From: Rickettsiales bacterium
GTDB lineage: Bacteria; Pseudomonadota; Alphaproteobacteria; G027485855
Direction: 5' to 3'
Assembly: GCA_027485855.1 (NCBI GenBank)
Contig: JAIXQD010000033.1
Span: 186,001 to 250,000 of the forward strand
DNA: 64,000 nt
The notes under the pieces are model-generated. The model saw nothing but the letters and a program-made list of their open reading frames with translations. It did not search any database and was not told the origin of the DNA. Every line of letters starts with the position of its first letter. Position 1 is the stretch's first letter. Position numbers and translations under genes: made by a program. This document shows positions 33,192 to 40,719 of this stretch, in pieces.

Positions 33192-33515
33192 ATGCGCAAT
33201 ATGGGCGAAATGCTGCGTCAAGCACAGCAAATGCAACAAAAAATGACCGAGATGCAAAACCGCCTCGGCGAAATTGAAGTCGAGGGCGAAGCAGGCGCGG
33301 GGCTCGTGCGCGTTAAACTCACCGGCAAGCTCGAATGCCGCCGTGTGCAGATTGACCCAAAGCTGGTATCGGGCGGTGATGCCGAAATGCTGGAAGATTT
33401 AGTCGCCGCAGCCTTCAACGATGCCAAAGCCAAAGCCGAGGCCATGAGTGCCAAGGAAACCGAAGCCATGATGGGCGGCATTAAACTTCCGCCCGGCATT
33501 AAGCTGCCGTTCTAG
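33192..33515 (+). CDS. YbaB/EbfC nucleoid-associated protein
   Basis: A 107-residue DNA-binding protein of the YbaB/EbfC family, normal length. MGEMLRQAQQMQQKMTEMQNRL is the N-terminal coiled helix; EGEAGAGLVRVKLTGKLECRRVQIDPKLV the beta sheet; MLEDLVAAAFNDAKAKAEAMSAKETEAMMGG the second helix, with a Pro-rich end (LPPGIKLPF). It is thought to be a nucleoid protein linked to recombination. GGGGAGATA precedes the ATG. recR follows after 15 bases, the conserved dnaX-ybaB-recR order here interrupted by the GST gene. Confidence 0.93.
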   Translation: MRNMGEMLRQAQQMQQKMTEMQNRLGEIEVEGEAGAGLVRVKLTGKLECRRVQIDPKLVSGGDAEMLEDLVAAAFNDAKAKAEAMSAKETEAMMGGIKLPPGIKLPF

Positions 33516-33530
33516 TACGCAGTAAGCTTT

Positions 33531-34181
33531 ATGGCCGCACTCAATGCGCTTGAGCGACTAGTGGCACAGCTGGCCAAGCTGCCCGGCCTTGGCCCGCGCT
33601 CGGCCCGACGTGTGGCGCTGCATCTGCTCAAAAAGCGCGAGCAAATTATGCAGCCGCTGCAACAAGCCTTGGCCGACACCGCCGAGCAAATTAGCGAATG
33701 CGCCATATGCGGCAATCTTGATGCGCAAAACCCTTGTGCCGTTTGCACCAACCCTGCGCGTGACCGCACGGTTATTTGCGTGGTTGAAGATGTTGCCGAT
33801 TTATGGGCGCTCGAGCGCAGCGCCGCACATAAGGGTGTCTATCATATATTAGGCGGCGTGCTGTCGGCGCTTGATGGTATCGGCCCCGATGATTTGCGCA
33901 TTGCCGCACTTAAACAGCGCCTGGTGCAAGCTCAAACAGATGGCACGCCCATTCGTGAAGTTATTATTGCGCTTAATGCTACGGTCGATGGTCAATCCAC
34001 CAGCCACTATCTGGCCGAAAGTTTAAGCGACATACTAAATAACTTTGAGGGCAGCTCTGGCAACAACTCCTCTGGCACCAGCATCACCCGCTTGGCTTTT
34101 GGCCTGCCCGTGGGCGGCGAGCTTGATTATCTCGATGACGGCACGCTCTTTACCGCGCTTAAAGCGCGGCGGCAGATGTAG
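33531..34181 (+). CDS. recR: Recombination mediator protein RecR
   Basis: A 216-residue protein of the RecF/RecO pathway. The helix-hairpin-helix is [20 protein letters not shown]; the zinc finger is [16 protein letters not shown]; the Toprim domain shows [29 protein letters not shown]; the C-terminal Walker-like segment is [22 protein letters not shown]. RecR with RecO helps RecA load at gaps. The last codons (LKARRQM and stop) lie in a hairpin-forming repeat that is partly duplicated beyond the stop. Confidence 0.95.
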   Translation: MAALNALERLVAQLAKLPGLGPRSARRVALHLLKKREQIMQPLQQALADTAEQISECAICGNLDAQNPCAVCTNPARDRTVICVVEDVADLWALERSAAHKGVYHILGGVLSALDGIGPDDLRIAALKQRLVQAQTDGTPIREVIIALNATVDGQSTSHYLAESLSDILNNFEGSSGNNSSGTSITRLAFGLPVGGELDYLDDGTLFTALKARRQM

Positions 34182-34248
34182 GATAGTAACAAACCTACCG
34201 CGCCGCCGCTGCTTTATTGCGCGTAAAACGCGACGACAGATGTAGGGT
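34149..34248 (+). repeat. Palindromic repeat at the 3' end of recR
   Basis: Bases 34149-34184 (codons [10 protein letters not shown], stop and three more) are repeated with eight mismatches at 34213-34248; the two stops are 64 bases apart. Each copy contains a short hairpin (CCGCGCTT-A-AAGCGCGG; CGCGT-AAA-ACGCG). Between them GCGGCGGC (34166-34173) pairs with GCCGCCGC (34202-34209), and TAGG (34179-34182) with CCTA (34194-34197). The structure could end transcription or protect the mRNA 3' end, or be a REP-like element; no T-run follows. Confidence 0.5.
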
Positions 34249-34532
34249 TGCAAAAACACAAGCACGCACCATAGCGCAACGCACAAACCGCACCACAACA
34301 TAGGTATATTTTCATATTCTATTTACCAAAGCGCTCAAGCGGCTATTTTTCTTTACCAATTTTTAATAGTGCCGCCATATTGCAGCGCAGCTTAACCAAA
34401 CAAACCCCGCCAAGCTTAACAAAAATTAGTAAAGCAGCATTAGGCGATAGCCGCCAACATAGTGGACGACACGCGCCAACACCGCTAACATGCAACTGAT
34501 TCTTTCACCGTCTTTTGGGGTATGCTTTGTTA
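34249..34532. other. Intergenic region after the recR repeat, no gene seen
   Basis: About 280 bases, AT-rich in the middle (TTTTCATATTCTATTTACC). No ORF with good codon use and no RNA gene are recognised on either strand. The last 20 bases hold the GGGG and start region of the next gene. Confidence 0.45.
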
Positions 34533-34862
34533 ATGGGCAGCACCTATGATGAAATAAAAGCGCCACCACCGCCAAGCGATGCAAATATGCGCATTACTTT
34601 GCTGGTTAATGCGCGTGGGCGTGTGTGCCTGCTGCACGACCAACCTTTTGAGGCCACGCCGCTGTGGCTGCGCTATAAGGCCAAATCGCGCCACATTGAG
34701 TTGATTTTTGATAATAACACGCTGCGCCCCTTGCTTGAGCAGGTCATCGATCAAGTGCACAGCTTTTTGCTGCAAGAAAAAAAGGTGATGATTATTCGCT
34801 GCGAGGGCAATATCCCCGTCGAAGGCTTTGATACGCAGCTTATTTTAGAGCAAGATAAGTAA
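34533..34862 (+). CDS. Uncharacterised small protein
   Basis: A 109-residue protein. It has a Pro-rich stretch (KAPPPPSD) near the start, then a beta-rich core (MRITLLVNARGRVCLLHD, ATPLWLRYKAKSRHIELIFDNN) and a C-terminal helix and strand (LEQVIDQVHSFLLQEKKVMII). No family is recognised; the tight beta pattern suggests a small globular domain, perhaps PilZ-like, but no PilZ motif is visible. The ATG 34533 was chosen over a TTG six codons upstream. GGGG lies 12 bases upstream. Confidence 0.5.
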   Translation: MGSTYDEIKAPPPPSDANMRITLLVNARGRVCLLHDQPFEATPLWLRYKAKSRHIELIFDNNTLRPLLEQVIDQVHSFLLQEKKVMIIRCEGNIPVEGFDTQLILEQDK

Positions 34863-34940
34863 AGCCACAAAAAATGCACATATATTGTAATAATGTTGCT
34901 GAAAATATATGTTATTAGCAATTAATTGCAATAAATAGTC

Positions 34941-34970
34941 TTGCGCACTCATTAAGACTATGGTTACAAT
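34941..34970 (+). promoter_or_regulatory. Promoter of the 58-residue ORF
   Basis: TTGCGC (34941-34946) and TACAAT (34965-34970) are separated by 18 bases in an AT-rich region, predicting a transcript of about 250 bases that ends at the terminator at 35198. Confidence 0.5.
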
Positions 34971-35003
34971 TACATATTACGCTATCAATATAAGAGGTGT
35001 GCT

Positions 35004-35180
35004 ATGAGCTCAGATACTATCGAAAAACGCTTAGCCGCATTACAAGTAACCGATGGCCAAGATGTGGGCGGTTTCATTGCTTCGGCTGTGGCTGTGCAAG
35101 CCTTCACCGCTGGCCCCGCTAAGCAACATCAAGTGCTCAGCGGCGCTCTTGGCCTCAAATCATTTACACCTGGCATGTAA
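35004..35180 (+). CDS. 58-residue small protein in its own transcription unit
   Basis: A short ORF with AAGAGG 6 bases before the ATG. The product starts SSDTIEKRLAALQVTDGQD, has an Ala/Val/Gly-rich stretch (VGGFIASAVAVQAFTAG) and ends LGLKSFTPGM. It is bounded by a promoter at 34941 and a strong terminator at 35198, which argues that it is really expressed. It has no signal peptide; the hydrophobic part is too short for a firm membrane segment. Alternatively the transcript is a regulatory RNA and the ORF is incidental, but codon use and the ribosome binding site favour a protein. Function unknown. Confidence 0.55.
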   Translation: MSSDTIEKRLAALQVTDGQDVGGFIASAVAVQAFTAGPAKQHQVLSGALGLKSFTPGM

Positions 35181-35197
35181 GCCGTAACTTTTCAGCA

Positions 35198-35232
35198 AAA
35201 GCCCCGCACTCATCCTGCGGGGCTTTTTCTTT
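35198..35232 (+). terminator. Rho-independent terminator after the 58-residue ORF
   Basis: AAAGCCCCGCA (35198-35208) pairs with TGCGGGGCTTT (35216-35226), eleven bases with a seven-base loop, followed by TTCTTTT. Confidence 0.9.
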
Positions 35233-35273
35233 TGCACTTGCTCTCAAGTGCCTAGTCGCGTTTATATGCCGAC

Positions 35274-36506
35274 ATGTTTGAAACAGCCGCAATTTTCATT
35301 TTTGGTTTAGCCCTTGGCCTTGGTGCTGGTGTGGCGGCCGCCTATTTATGGCTGCGCCCGCAATTACAACAACCCGAGCAATTACGCCTTAACCTGCGCG
35401 ATAGTTTTGCCGCCATCGCCGCCGAAACTTTGCAAAACAACGCCGCCCAATTTTTAGATGCGGCCAAACGTCAGCAACAAAGCGAGCAGGAAAAAGCCGC
35501 GCAAGAGCTCGCCACCCGCCAAGAGGCCGTGGCCGCCATGTTAGCGCCGTTACGTGAGCAGCTCGCCCAACTCACCCAACAACAACATGGCGCCGAGAAA
35601 GACCGCATTGCCGCTTACAGCAGCATGAGCGAGCAAATTAATCTGCTGCGCGAACAGCAGCAAAACCTGAAGCACGAGACCGGCGCATTGGTCAAAGCCT
35701 TGCGCGCCCCACAAGTGCGTGGCCGCTGGGGCGAAATACATTTGCGCCGCGTCGTCGAGCTGGCGGGCATGATTCAGCATGTCGATTTTACCGAGCAGGT
35801 CAATGTGCAAGATGAGCAAGGCCGGCTGCGCCCCGATATGGTCATTCATTTACCAGGGGGGCAAACTTTGGTGGTCGATGCCAAAACCCCGCTTGATGCT
35901 TATTTATCGGCCCATGAAGCCGTTGACGACACAGCCCGCGCCGCTTTTTTGCGCCAGCATGTCAGCCAAATTAAAACACATATCAGCCAGCTATCGGCCA
36001 AAAATTATTGGGCGCAATTTAGCAATAGCCCCGAATTTGTGGTGTTGTTTTTACCCGGTGAAGCGTTTTTGGCCGTGGCCCTAGAGCAAGAACCAACCCT
36101 ACTTGAAAAAGCCATGGAAGAGCGCGTCATTGTCGCCACGCCTACAACCCTTATTGCCTTGCTGCGCTCGGCGCATTATGGCTGGCGGCAAGAAAAAATT
36201 GCCGAAAATGCCCGCCGCATCAGCGAAGCCGGCAGCGAGCTTTACGAGCGCATCAGCACGCTGGCCGAAAATTGGAGCAAGCTCGGTGCCTCTTTAGGTA
36301 AATCGGTTGAAGCATTTAACAAAGCCACCGCCAGCCTTGAAACACGCGTTTTGCCCTCGGCCCGCCGCATGCATGAATATCTTGGCCGCAATAGCGAACC
36401 CGTCAAAGCACTGGCCAGCGAAGACGCCACGCCGCGCCTGCTCTCTGCGCCAGAGATGACTAACCCTGCTGAAAATGCCACCAACACCGACAAGAGCCAA
36501 ATATGA
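35274..36506 (+). CDS. rmuC: RmuC-family DNA recombination protein
   Basis: A 410-residue protein with an N-terminal membrane helix (AAIFIFGLALGLGAGVAAAYLWL), a long coiled coil and the RmuC nuclease-like domain. GRWGEIHLRRVVELAGM and RPDMVIHLPGGQTLVVDAKTPLDAYLSA are the core motifs, the second being a PD-(D/E)XK type VVDAK. LREQQQNLKHETGALVKALRAPQVRG starts the domain. RmuC limits inversions at short repeats. The next gene def overlaps by four bases (ATGA); the order rmuC-def-fmt-truA is common in alphaproteobacteria. Confidence 0.9.
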   Translation: MFETAAIFIFGLALGLGAGVAAAYLWLRPQLQQPEQLRLNLRDSFAAIAAETLQNNAAQFLDAAKRQQQSEQEKAAQELATRQEAVAAMLAPLREQLAQLTQQQHGAEKDRIAAYSSMSEQINLLREQQQNLKHETGALVKALRAPQVRGRWGEIHLRRVVELAGMIQHVDFTEQVNVQDEQGRLRPDMVIHLPGGQTLVVDAKTPLDAYLSAHEAVDDTARAAFLRQHVSQIKTHISQLSAKNYWAQFSNSPEFVVLFLPGEAFLAVALEQEPTLLEKAMEERVIVATPTTLIALLRSAHYGWRQEKIAENARRISEAGSELYERISTLAENWSKLGASLGKSVEAFNKATASLETRVLPSARRMHEYLGRNSEPVKALASEDATPRLLSAPEMTNPAENATNTDKSQI

Positions 36507-37051
36507 GCAAACTGCCACTCGTCATTGTGCCCGATACACGGTTACGCGACATTGCCAACCCCATAAAAAATATGGATGGCCGCGTGCATGGCCTGCTGCA
36601 AGATATGCTTGAAACCATGTATGCGCATCGCGGCATTGGCCTTGCCGCACAACAAGTGGGCCTGTTTGAGCGGCTCATTGTGATGGATGTGGCCGAAGAG
36701 CAGCAAACAGGTGCGGCGCTGCTTATGGCCAACCCTGAAATTATCGCCAGCAGCGACACGCTCAATACCTATAAAGAGGGCTGTCTGTCTATCCCTGGGC
36801 AATATGGCGAAATTACCCGCCCAAAAGAAGTGCGCGTGCGTTACCTCGACATAACCGGCAACATACAAGAGCTTGACTGTGACGGCCTGCTTGCCACCTG
36901 CGTGCAGCATGAGATAGACCATTTAAACGGCAAATTATTTATCGATTATCTCTCGGCGCTTAAGCGCAATATGATTTTGCGCAAAGTTGAAAAGCTCAAA
37001 AAACTAGGCGAGCAAGAGGGCGATGATGATAGCTATCAGGATACGCTCTAA
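36503..37051 (+). CDS. def: Peptide deformylase
   Basis: A 182-residue metalloenzyme that removes the formyl group from N-terminal Met. Motif 1 GIGLAAQQVG (44-53), motif 2 EGCLSIPG with the metal Cys, and motif 3 QHEIDHLNG with two His and the catalytic Glu are all present. Normal length. Overlaps rmuC by four bases; fmt begins two bases after its stop, so formylation and deformylation enzymes are in one operon. Confidence 0.96.
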   Translation: MSKLPLVIVPDTRLRDIANPIKNMDGRVHGLLQDMLETMYAHRGIGLAAQQVGLFERLIVMDVAEEQQTGAALLMANPEIIASSDTLNTYKEGCLSIPGQYGEITRPKEVRVRYLDITGNIQELDCDGLLATCVQHEIDHLNGKLFIDYLSALKRNMILRKVEKLKKLGEQEGDDDSYQDTL

Positions 37052-37053
37052 TT

Positions 37054-37998
37054 ATGTCGGCGCAACAGCAAGCCAAATTACGGATTGCTTTTATGGGCAC
37101 ACCCGCTTTTGCCCTACCTGCGCTTAAAGCCTTACACCAAGCCGATTACGACATTGTTGCGGTTTATTGCCAGCCGCCAAAAGCGCAAGGCCGCGGGCTG
37201 CAACAGCAAGCCTGCCCTGTGCAACAATGGGCCGACGCCCAAGGGCTAAAGGTTTTTACACCTAAAAGCCTCAAAAAGCCCGAAGCCCAAGCCGAGTTTG
37301 CCGCGCTTAATTTAGATGCGGCCATTATTGTGGCCTATGGGCTTATTTTGCCCAAAGCCATTTTAAGCGCACCTAAATATGGCTGTATCAATATTCATGG
37401 CTCGCTCTTGCCGCGTTGGCGCGGTGCGGCACCCATGCAACGGGCGCTGCTGGCTGGCGATAACGAAACCGGCATTACCATTATGCTGATGGATGAAGGG
37501 CTGGATACGGGCCCCATGCTCAGCCGCCAGCGCTTGGCCATCACCGCCGATACCACCATCAGCAAACTGCACGATGTTATGGCCGAAATTGGCGCGGCGC
37601 TGTTGCTTGAATCTTTGCCGCGCTATATCGAGGGCAGCCTCACCCCGCAAACCCAGCCCGAGCAAGGCGTGACTTATGCCGCCAAGCTCAGCCGCGATGA
37701 TGGCAAAATTGATTGGGCCCAACCGGCCGAAATTATTCTGCGCCAATTGCGCGCTTTGCTGCCTTGGCCGGGTGTGTGGTTTACGCTGAAGGACGAAATT
37801 ATCAAACTCCACGACGCACAAGCCAGCACCAGCAGCATTGCCCCCCCCGCAACTTTGCTGGACAATAATTTTACTGTGGCCTGTGGCGGCGGCACCAGCT
37901 TGCGCCTGCTGCAAGTGCAACGCGCTGGCAAAAAAGCCGTGAGCGGCGCTGAGTTTTTGCGTGGCTTTGCGCTTAAACTGGGCGAACCCATTACATGA
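37054..37998 (+). CDS. fmt: Methionyl-tRNA formyltransferase
   Basis: A 314-residue enzyme that formylates initiator Met-tRNA with 10-formyl-THF. IAFMGTPAFALPALKAL opens the fold, HGSLLPRWRGAAPMQRALLAGD is the catalytic segment with Asn replaced in the context by the HGS motif, and TGITIMLMDEGLDTGPML follows. The C-terminal OB-like domain shows the AAKLSRDDGKIDWAQPAEIILRQLRAL stretch. All are standard. Its last four bases overlap truA. Confidence 0.95.
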   Translation: MSAQQQAKLRIAFMGTPAFALPALKALHQADYDIVAVYCQPPKAQGRGLQQQACPVQQWADAQGLKVFTPKSLKKPEAQAEFAALNLDAAIIVAYGLILPKAILSAPKYGCINIHGSLLPRWRGAAPMQRALLAGDNETGITIMLMDEGLDTGPMLSRQRLAITADTTISKLHDVMAEIGAALLLESLPRYIEGSLTPQTQPEQGVTYAAKLSRDDGKIDWAQPAEIILRQLRALLPWPGVWFTLKDEIIKLHDAQASTSSIAPPATLLDNNFTVACGGGTSLRLLQVQRAGKKAVSGAEFLRGFALKLGEPIT

Positions 37999-38732
37999 CA
38001 CGCTGGCATTTGGTGTTAGAATATGATGGTGCGGCTTTTTCTGGCTGGCAGCGGCAGTCGGCGGCCTTTTCGGTGCAGCAAGCGCTTGAAGACGCCTTAT
38101 TTAAATTTTGCGGCGAGACCATCACTGTGCATGTGGCTGGCCGCACCGATGCGGGTGTACATGGGCTGGGGCAAGCGGCACATGTTGATATAGAACGAGC
38201 CTGCCGCCCGCACGAGGTAATGTCGGCACTGAATTATCATTTAAAGCCGCACCCTTGTGTGGTGCTGAGTGCTAAGGCGGTTGCCGCTGATTTTCATGCG
38301 CGTTTTGATGCCAAACAACGCCATTATGTTTATCGTATTCTCAACCGCAGAGCGCCCTCGGCACTTTTGGCACAGCGCGTGTGGCATGTGCCCAAAAAAT
38401 TAGATATCGCTGCCATGCAGCTTGCGGCTAACAGCCTTTTGGGCACGCACGATTTTACCAGCTTTCGGGCAGCTGAGTGTCAGGCTAAATCACCCATAAA
38501 AACGCTCGAGCAATTTACTTTTCAAACAGAGGGCGAGCAAATAATCGCCCATATCAGCGCCCGCTCATTTTTATATAAACAAGTGCGCAATATGATTGGC
38601 ACACTTGTTGAAATTGGCATGGGCCGCCGCGATGCCAATAGCATTCCCGCTATTTTAGCGGCCCGCGAGCGCGACAAAGCCGGCCAAACAGCGCCGCCCG
38701 ATGGGCTTTATTTTTTGCGCGTCGATTACTAG
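37995..38732 (+). CDS. truA: tRNA pseudouridine synthase A
   Basis: A 245-residue enzyme that modifies U38-40 in tRNA anticodon stems. The catalytic Asp is in GRTDAGVHGLGQAAHVD; LEYDGAAFSGWQRQ begins the protein, RHYVYRILNRRAPSAL is the middle motif, and SFLYKQVRNMIGTLVEIGMGR the last. Normal length. Overlaps fmt by four bases and is the last gene of the operon. It converges with dapE eight bases away. Confidence 0.95.
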   Translation: MTRWHLVLEYDGAAFSGWQRQSAAFSVQQALEDALFKFCGETITVHVAGRTDAGVHGLGQAAHVDIERACRPHEVMSALNYHLKPHPCVVLSAKAVAADFHARFDAKQRHYVYRILNRRAPSALLAQRVWHVPKKLDIAAMQLAANSLLGTHDFTSFRAAECQAKSPIKTLEQFTFQTEGEQIIAHISARSFLYKQVRNMIGTLVEIGMGRRDANSIPAILAARERDKAGQTAPPDGLYFLRVDY

Positions 38733-38739
38733 AAGCCCA

Positions 38740-39858
38740 TCAAAAACTGGGAAAGCGCCTTAGCACTTCAGCATATATTTTTGTTAGCTGCTCTAGGTGC
38801 GCAAGCTCGGCATGCTCATCAACCTTATGCATGCTTGCGCCCACAAGGCCAAACTCTACCACGGGGCAATAATCTTTTATAAAGCGCGCATCCGATGTGC
38901 CACCACCCGTATTAGCCGTTGGTGCCTTGCCCACCACGCTAGCCACACAAGCCGCCACACCTTGCGCCATTGTGCTATCACCGCAAAAAAATGCCTCGCC
39001 ACTTATGCTGGTGTGTAATTCATAGCGCCGCCCCAATGCCGCACATAGTGCGTGCAAATAAGCGGTGAGCGTAGCGCCTGTCCAATTTGTGTTAAAACGA
39101 ATATCACAGCGCAAGCGCCCACTCGCGGGGATAATATTATTGGTGGGGTTGCCCACCTCAATATTAGTCACCGTAATAGTGCTGGGCTGAAATAACGGCG
39201 CCCCCGCATCAATCGGGCGCGATAAGAGCTGCGCCAACCGCCCCAAATCGGGCAGCGGATTATCGGCACGCTCAGGGTAGGCCGCATGGCCTTGCTGACC
39301 AAATAAAACAATCTCGGCTTTCATACTGCCGCGCCGACCCACCTTAATCACCTCGCCCATAAAGCTGGGGTTGGTTGGCTCGCCCACAAGGCAGCCATCC
39401 CATTTTTCGCCGCTGGCCGCCAATAATGGCAGCATCGCTTTGGTGCCGTGTTCGGCCTCGCCCTCTTCATCGCCCGTAATCAGCAAACTTACTTTGTAAT
39501 CTGGCGGCTGCTGCGCCATGGCGGCAATAAAGCAAGCAATGGCGCCTTTCATATCAACCGCGCCACGGCCATAAATTTTGCCAGCAGCAATTGTGCCGGC
39601 AAAAGGCGCATGCTGCCATTGCTCAAGCGCGCCCACGGGCACAACATCGGTATGACCAGCAAAGCAAAGATGCGGCGCGTTTTTACCGCGTGTGGCATAT
39701 AAATTATGAATGCCCTCAATCAGCATGGGCTGGCAGTCAAAACCAAGTGGCGTTAAAATACTTTGCAAAAGCCTTATGGCGCCACCCTCGGCCGGCGTTA
39801 CACTTTCGCAGGCAATCAGCGCTTGCAACAGCGCCACCGGATCTTGCGAATTGAGCAT
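38740..39858 (-). CDS. dapE: Succinyl-diaminopimelate desuccinylase
   Basis: A 372-residue M20-family enzyme of lysine and peptidoglycan synthesis. It hydrolyses N-succinyl-LL-DAP. Metal ligands are visible in CFAGHTDVVPVG, GRGAVDMKGA and DEEGEAEHGTKAML (catalytic Glu and ligand). TNPSFMGEVIKVGRRGS is the dimer interface, NTGGGTSDARF the specificity loop, and HKVDEHAELAHL the last His. The start at 39858 was chosen because it begins two bases after the dapD stop; upstream codons would lie inside dapD. dapD and dapE thus form one operon. Confidence 0.92.
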   Translation of the reverse strand: MLNSQDPVALLQALIACESVTPAEGGAIRLLQSILTPLGFDCQPMLIEGIHNLYATRGKNAPHLCFAGHTDVVPVGALEQWQHAPFAGTIAAGKIYGRGAVDMKGAIACFIAAMAQQPPDYKVSLLITGDEEGEAEHGTKAMLPLLAASGEKWDGCLVGEPTNPSFMGEVIKVGRRGSMKAEIVLFGQQGHAAYPERADNPLPDLGRLAQLLSRPIDAGAPLFQPSTITVTNIEVGNPTNNIIPASGRLRCDIRFNTNWTGATLTAYLHALCAALGRRYELHTSISGEAFFCGDSTMAQGVAACVASVVGKAPTANTGGGTSDARFIKDYCPVVEFGLVGASMHKVDEHAELAHLEQLTKIYAEVLRRFPSF

Positions 39859-39859
39859 T

Positions 39860-40681
39860 TTAGGCCACGCCCGCTTCGCGCAATAGGGCATTAACACTGG
39901 TTTTGGCGCGGGTTTGTGCATCAACCTGCTTGACAATAACCGCGCAAGCCAAACTTAAACCGCCATCTATGGCAATGTTACCAGGCACCACCACGCTATA
40001 GGCGGGCACCCGACCACGATAGATAGCGCCTGTCGCCCGATCGATAATTTTGGTGGAGGCACTGATAAAACAGCCCATGGCAATAACCGCGCCTTGCTCC
40101 ACAATCACGCCCTCGGCAATTTCGGCGCGCGCGCCAATAAAGCAATCATCTTCAATAATCACGGGTGTTGCTTGCACCGGCTCGAGCACGCCGCCAATGC
40201 CCGTGCCGCCCGAGATGTGCACATTTTTGCCAATCTGCGCACAGCTGCCAACGGTGGCCCATGTATCAATCATGCAGCCGCTATCAACATAAGCACCGAT
40301 ATTGATAAAAGACGGCATCAGCACCGTATCTTTGGCAACATAGCAACCGGGGCGCACATAGCAACCCGGCACGGCGCGTATTTTTGCCGATTGAAATTGC
40401 TCGGCTTGCCAACCCGCAAACTGGCTGCCCAATTTATCAAACCATGGCGCACCACCCGCACCGCCAGCAATAACAGTAGCAGGCGTATAGCGCAATTTAA
40501 GCAATATGCCTTGCTTCACCCATGTCACGGGCTGCCAGCCCGCTTCAGTTTTGTTGGCAGCACGTATTTCACCACGCTCAAGCGCTGTAATCATTAGCGC
40601 AAGCGCGGCCTGTAGCTCAGGCACTCTATCGCTGGGCCATGCTGCGCCTGCAGCAAAAGCATCTTCAATTAGTTTTTGCAT
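39860..40681 (-). CDS. dapD: Tetrahydrodipicolinate N-succinyltransferase
   Basis: A 273-residue left-handed beta-helix acyltransferase. It succinylates tetrahydrodipicolinate, the step before DapC and DapE. The hexapeptide repeat region runs from about 110 to 230 ([70 protein letters not shown]). The start at 40681 gives normal family length and has AAGAGAG upstream; an ATG 22 codons earlier lies in the DUF4175 gene. Operon with dapE. Confidence 0.94.
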   Translation of the reverse strand: MQKLIEDAFAAGAAWPSDRVPELQAALALMITALERGEIRAANKTEAGWQPVTWVKQGILLKLRYTPATVIAGGAGGAPWFDKLGSQFAGWQAEQFQSAKIRAVPGCYVRPGCYVAKDTVLMPSFINIGAYVDSGCMIDTWATVGSCAQIGKNVHISGGTGIGGVLEPVQATPVIIEDDCFIGARAEIAEGVIVEQGAVIAMGCFISASTKIIDRATGAIYRGRVPAYSVVVPGNIAIDGGLSLACAVIVKQVDAQTRAKTSVNALLREAGVA

Positions 40682-40719
40682 AACAACTCTCTTGCTTGAT
40701 TCATCACGGATAACTAATT

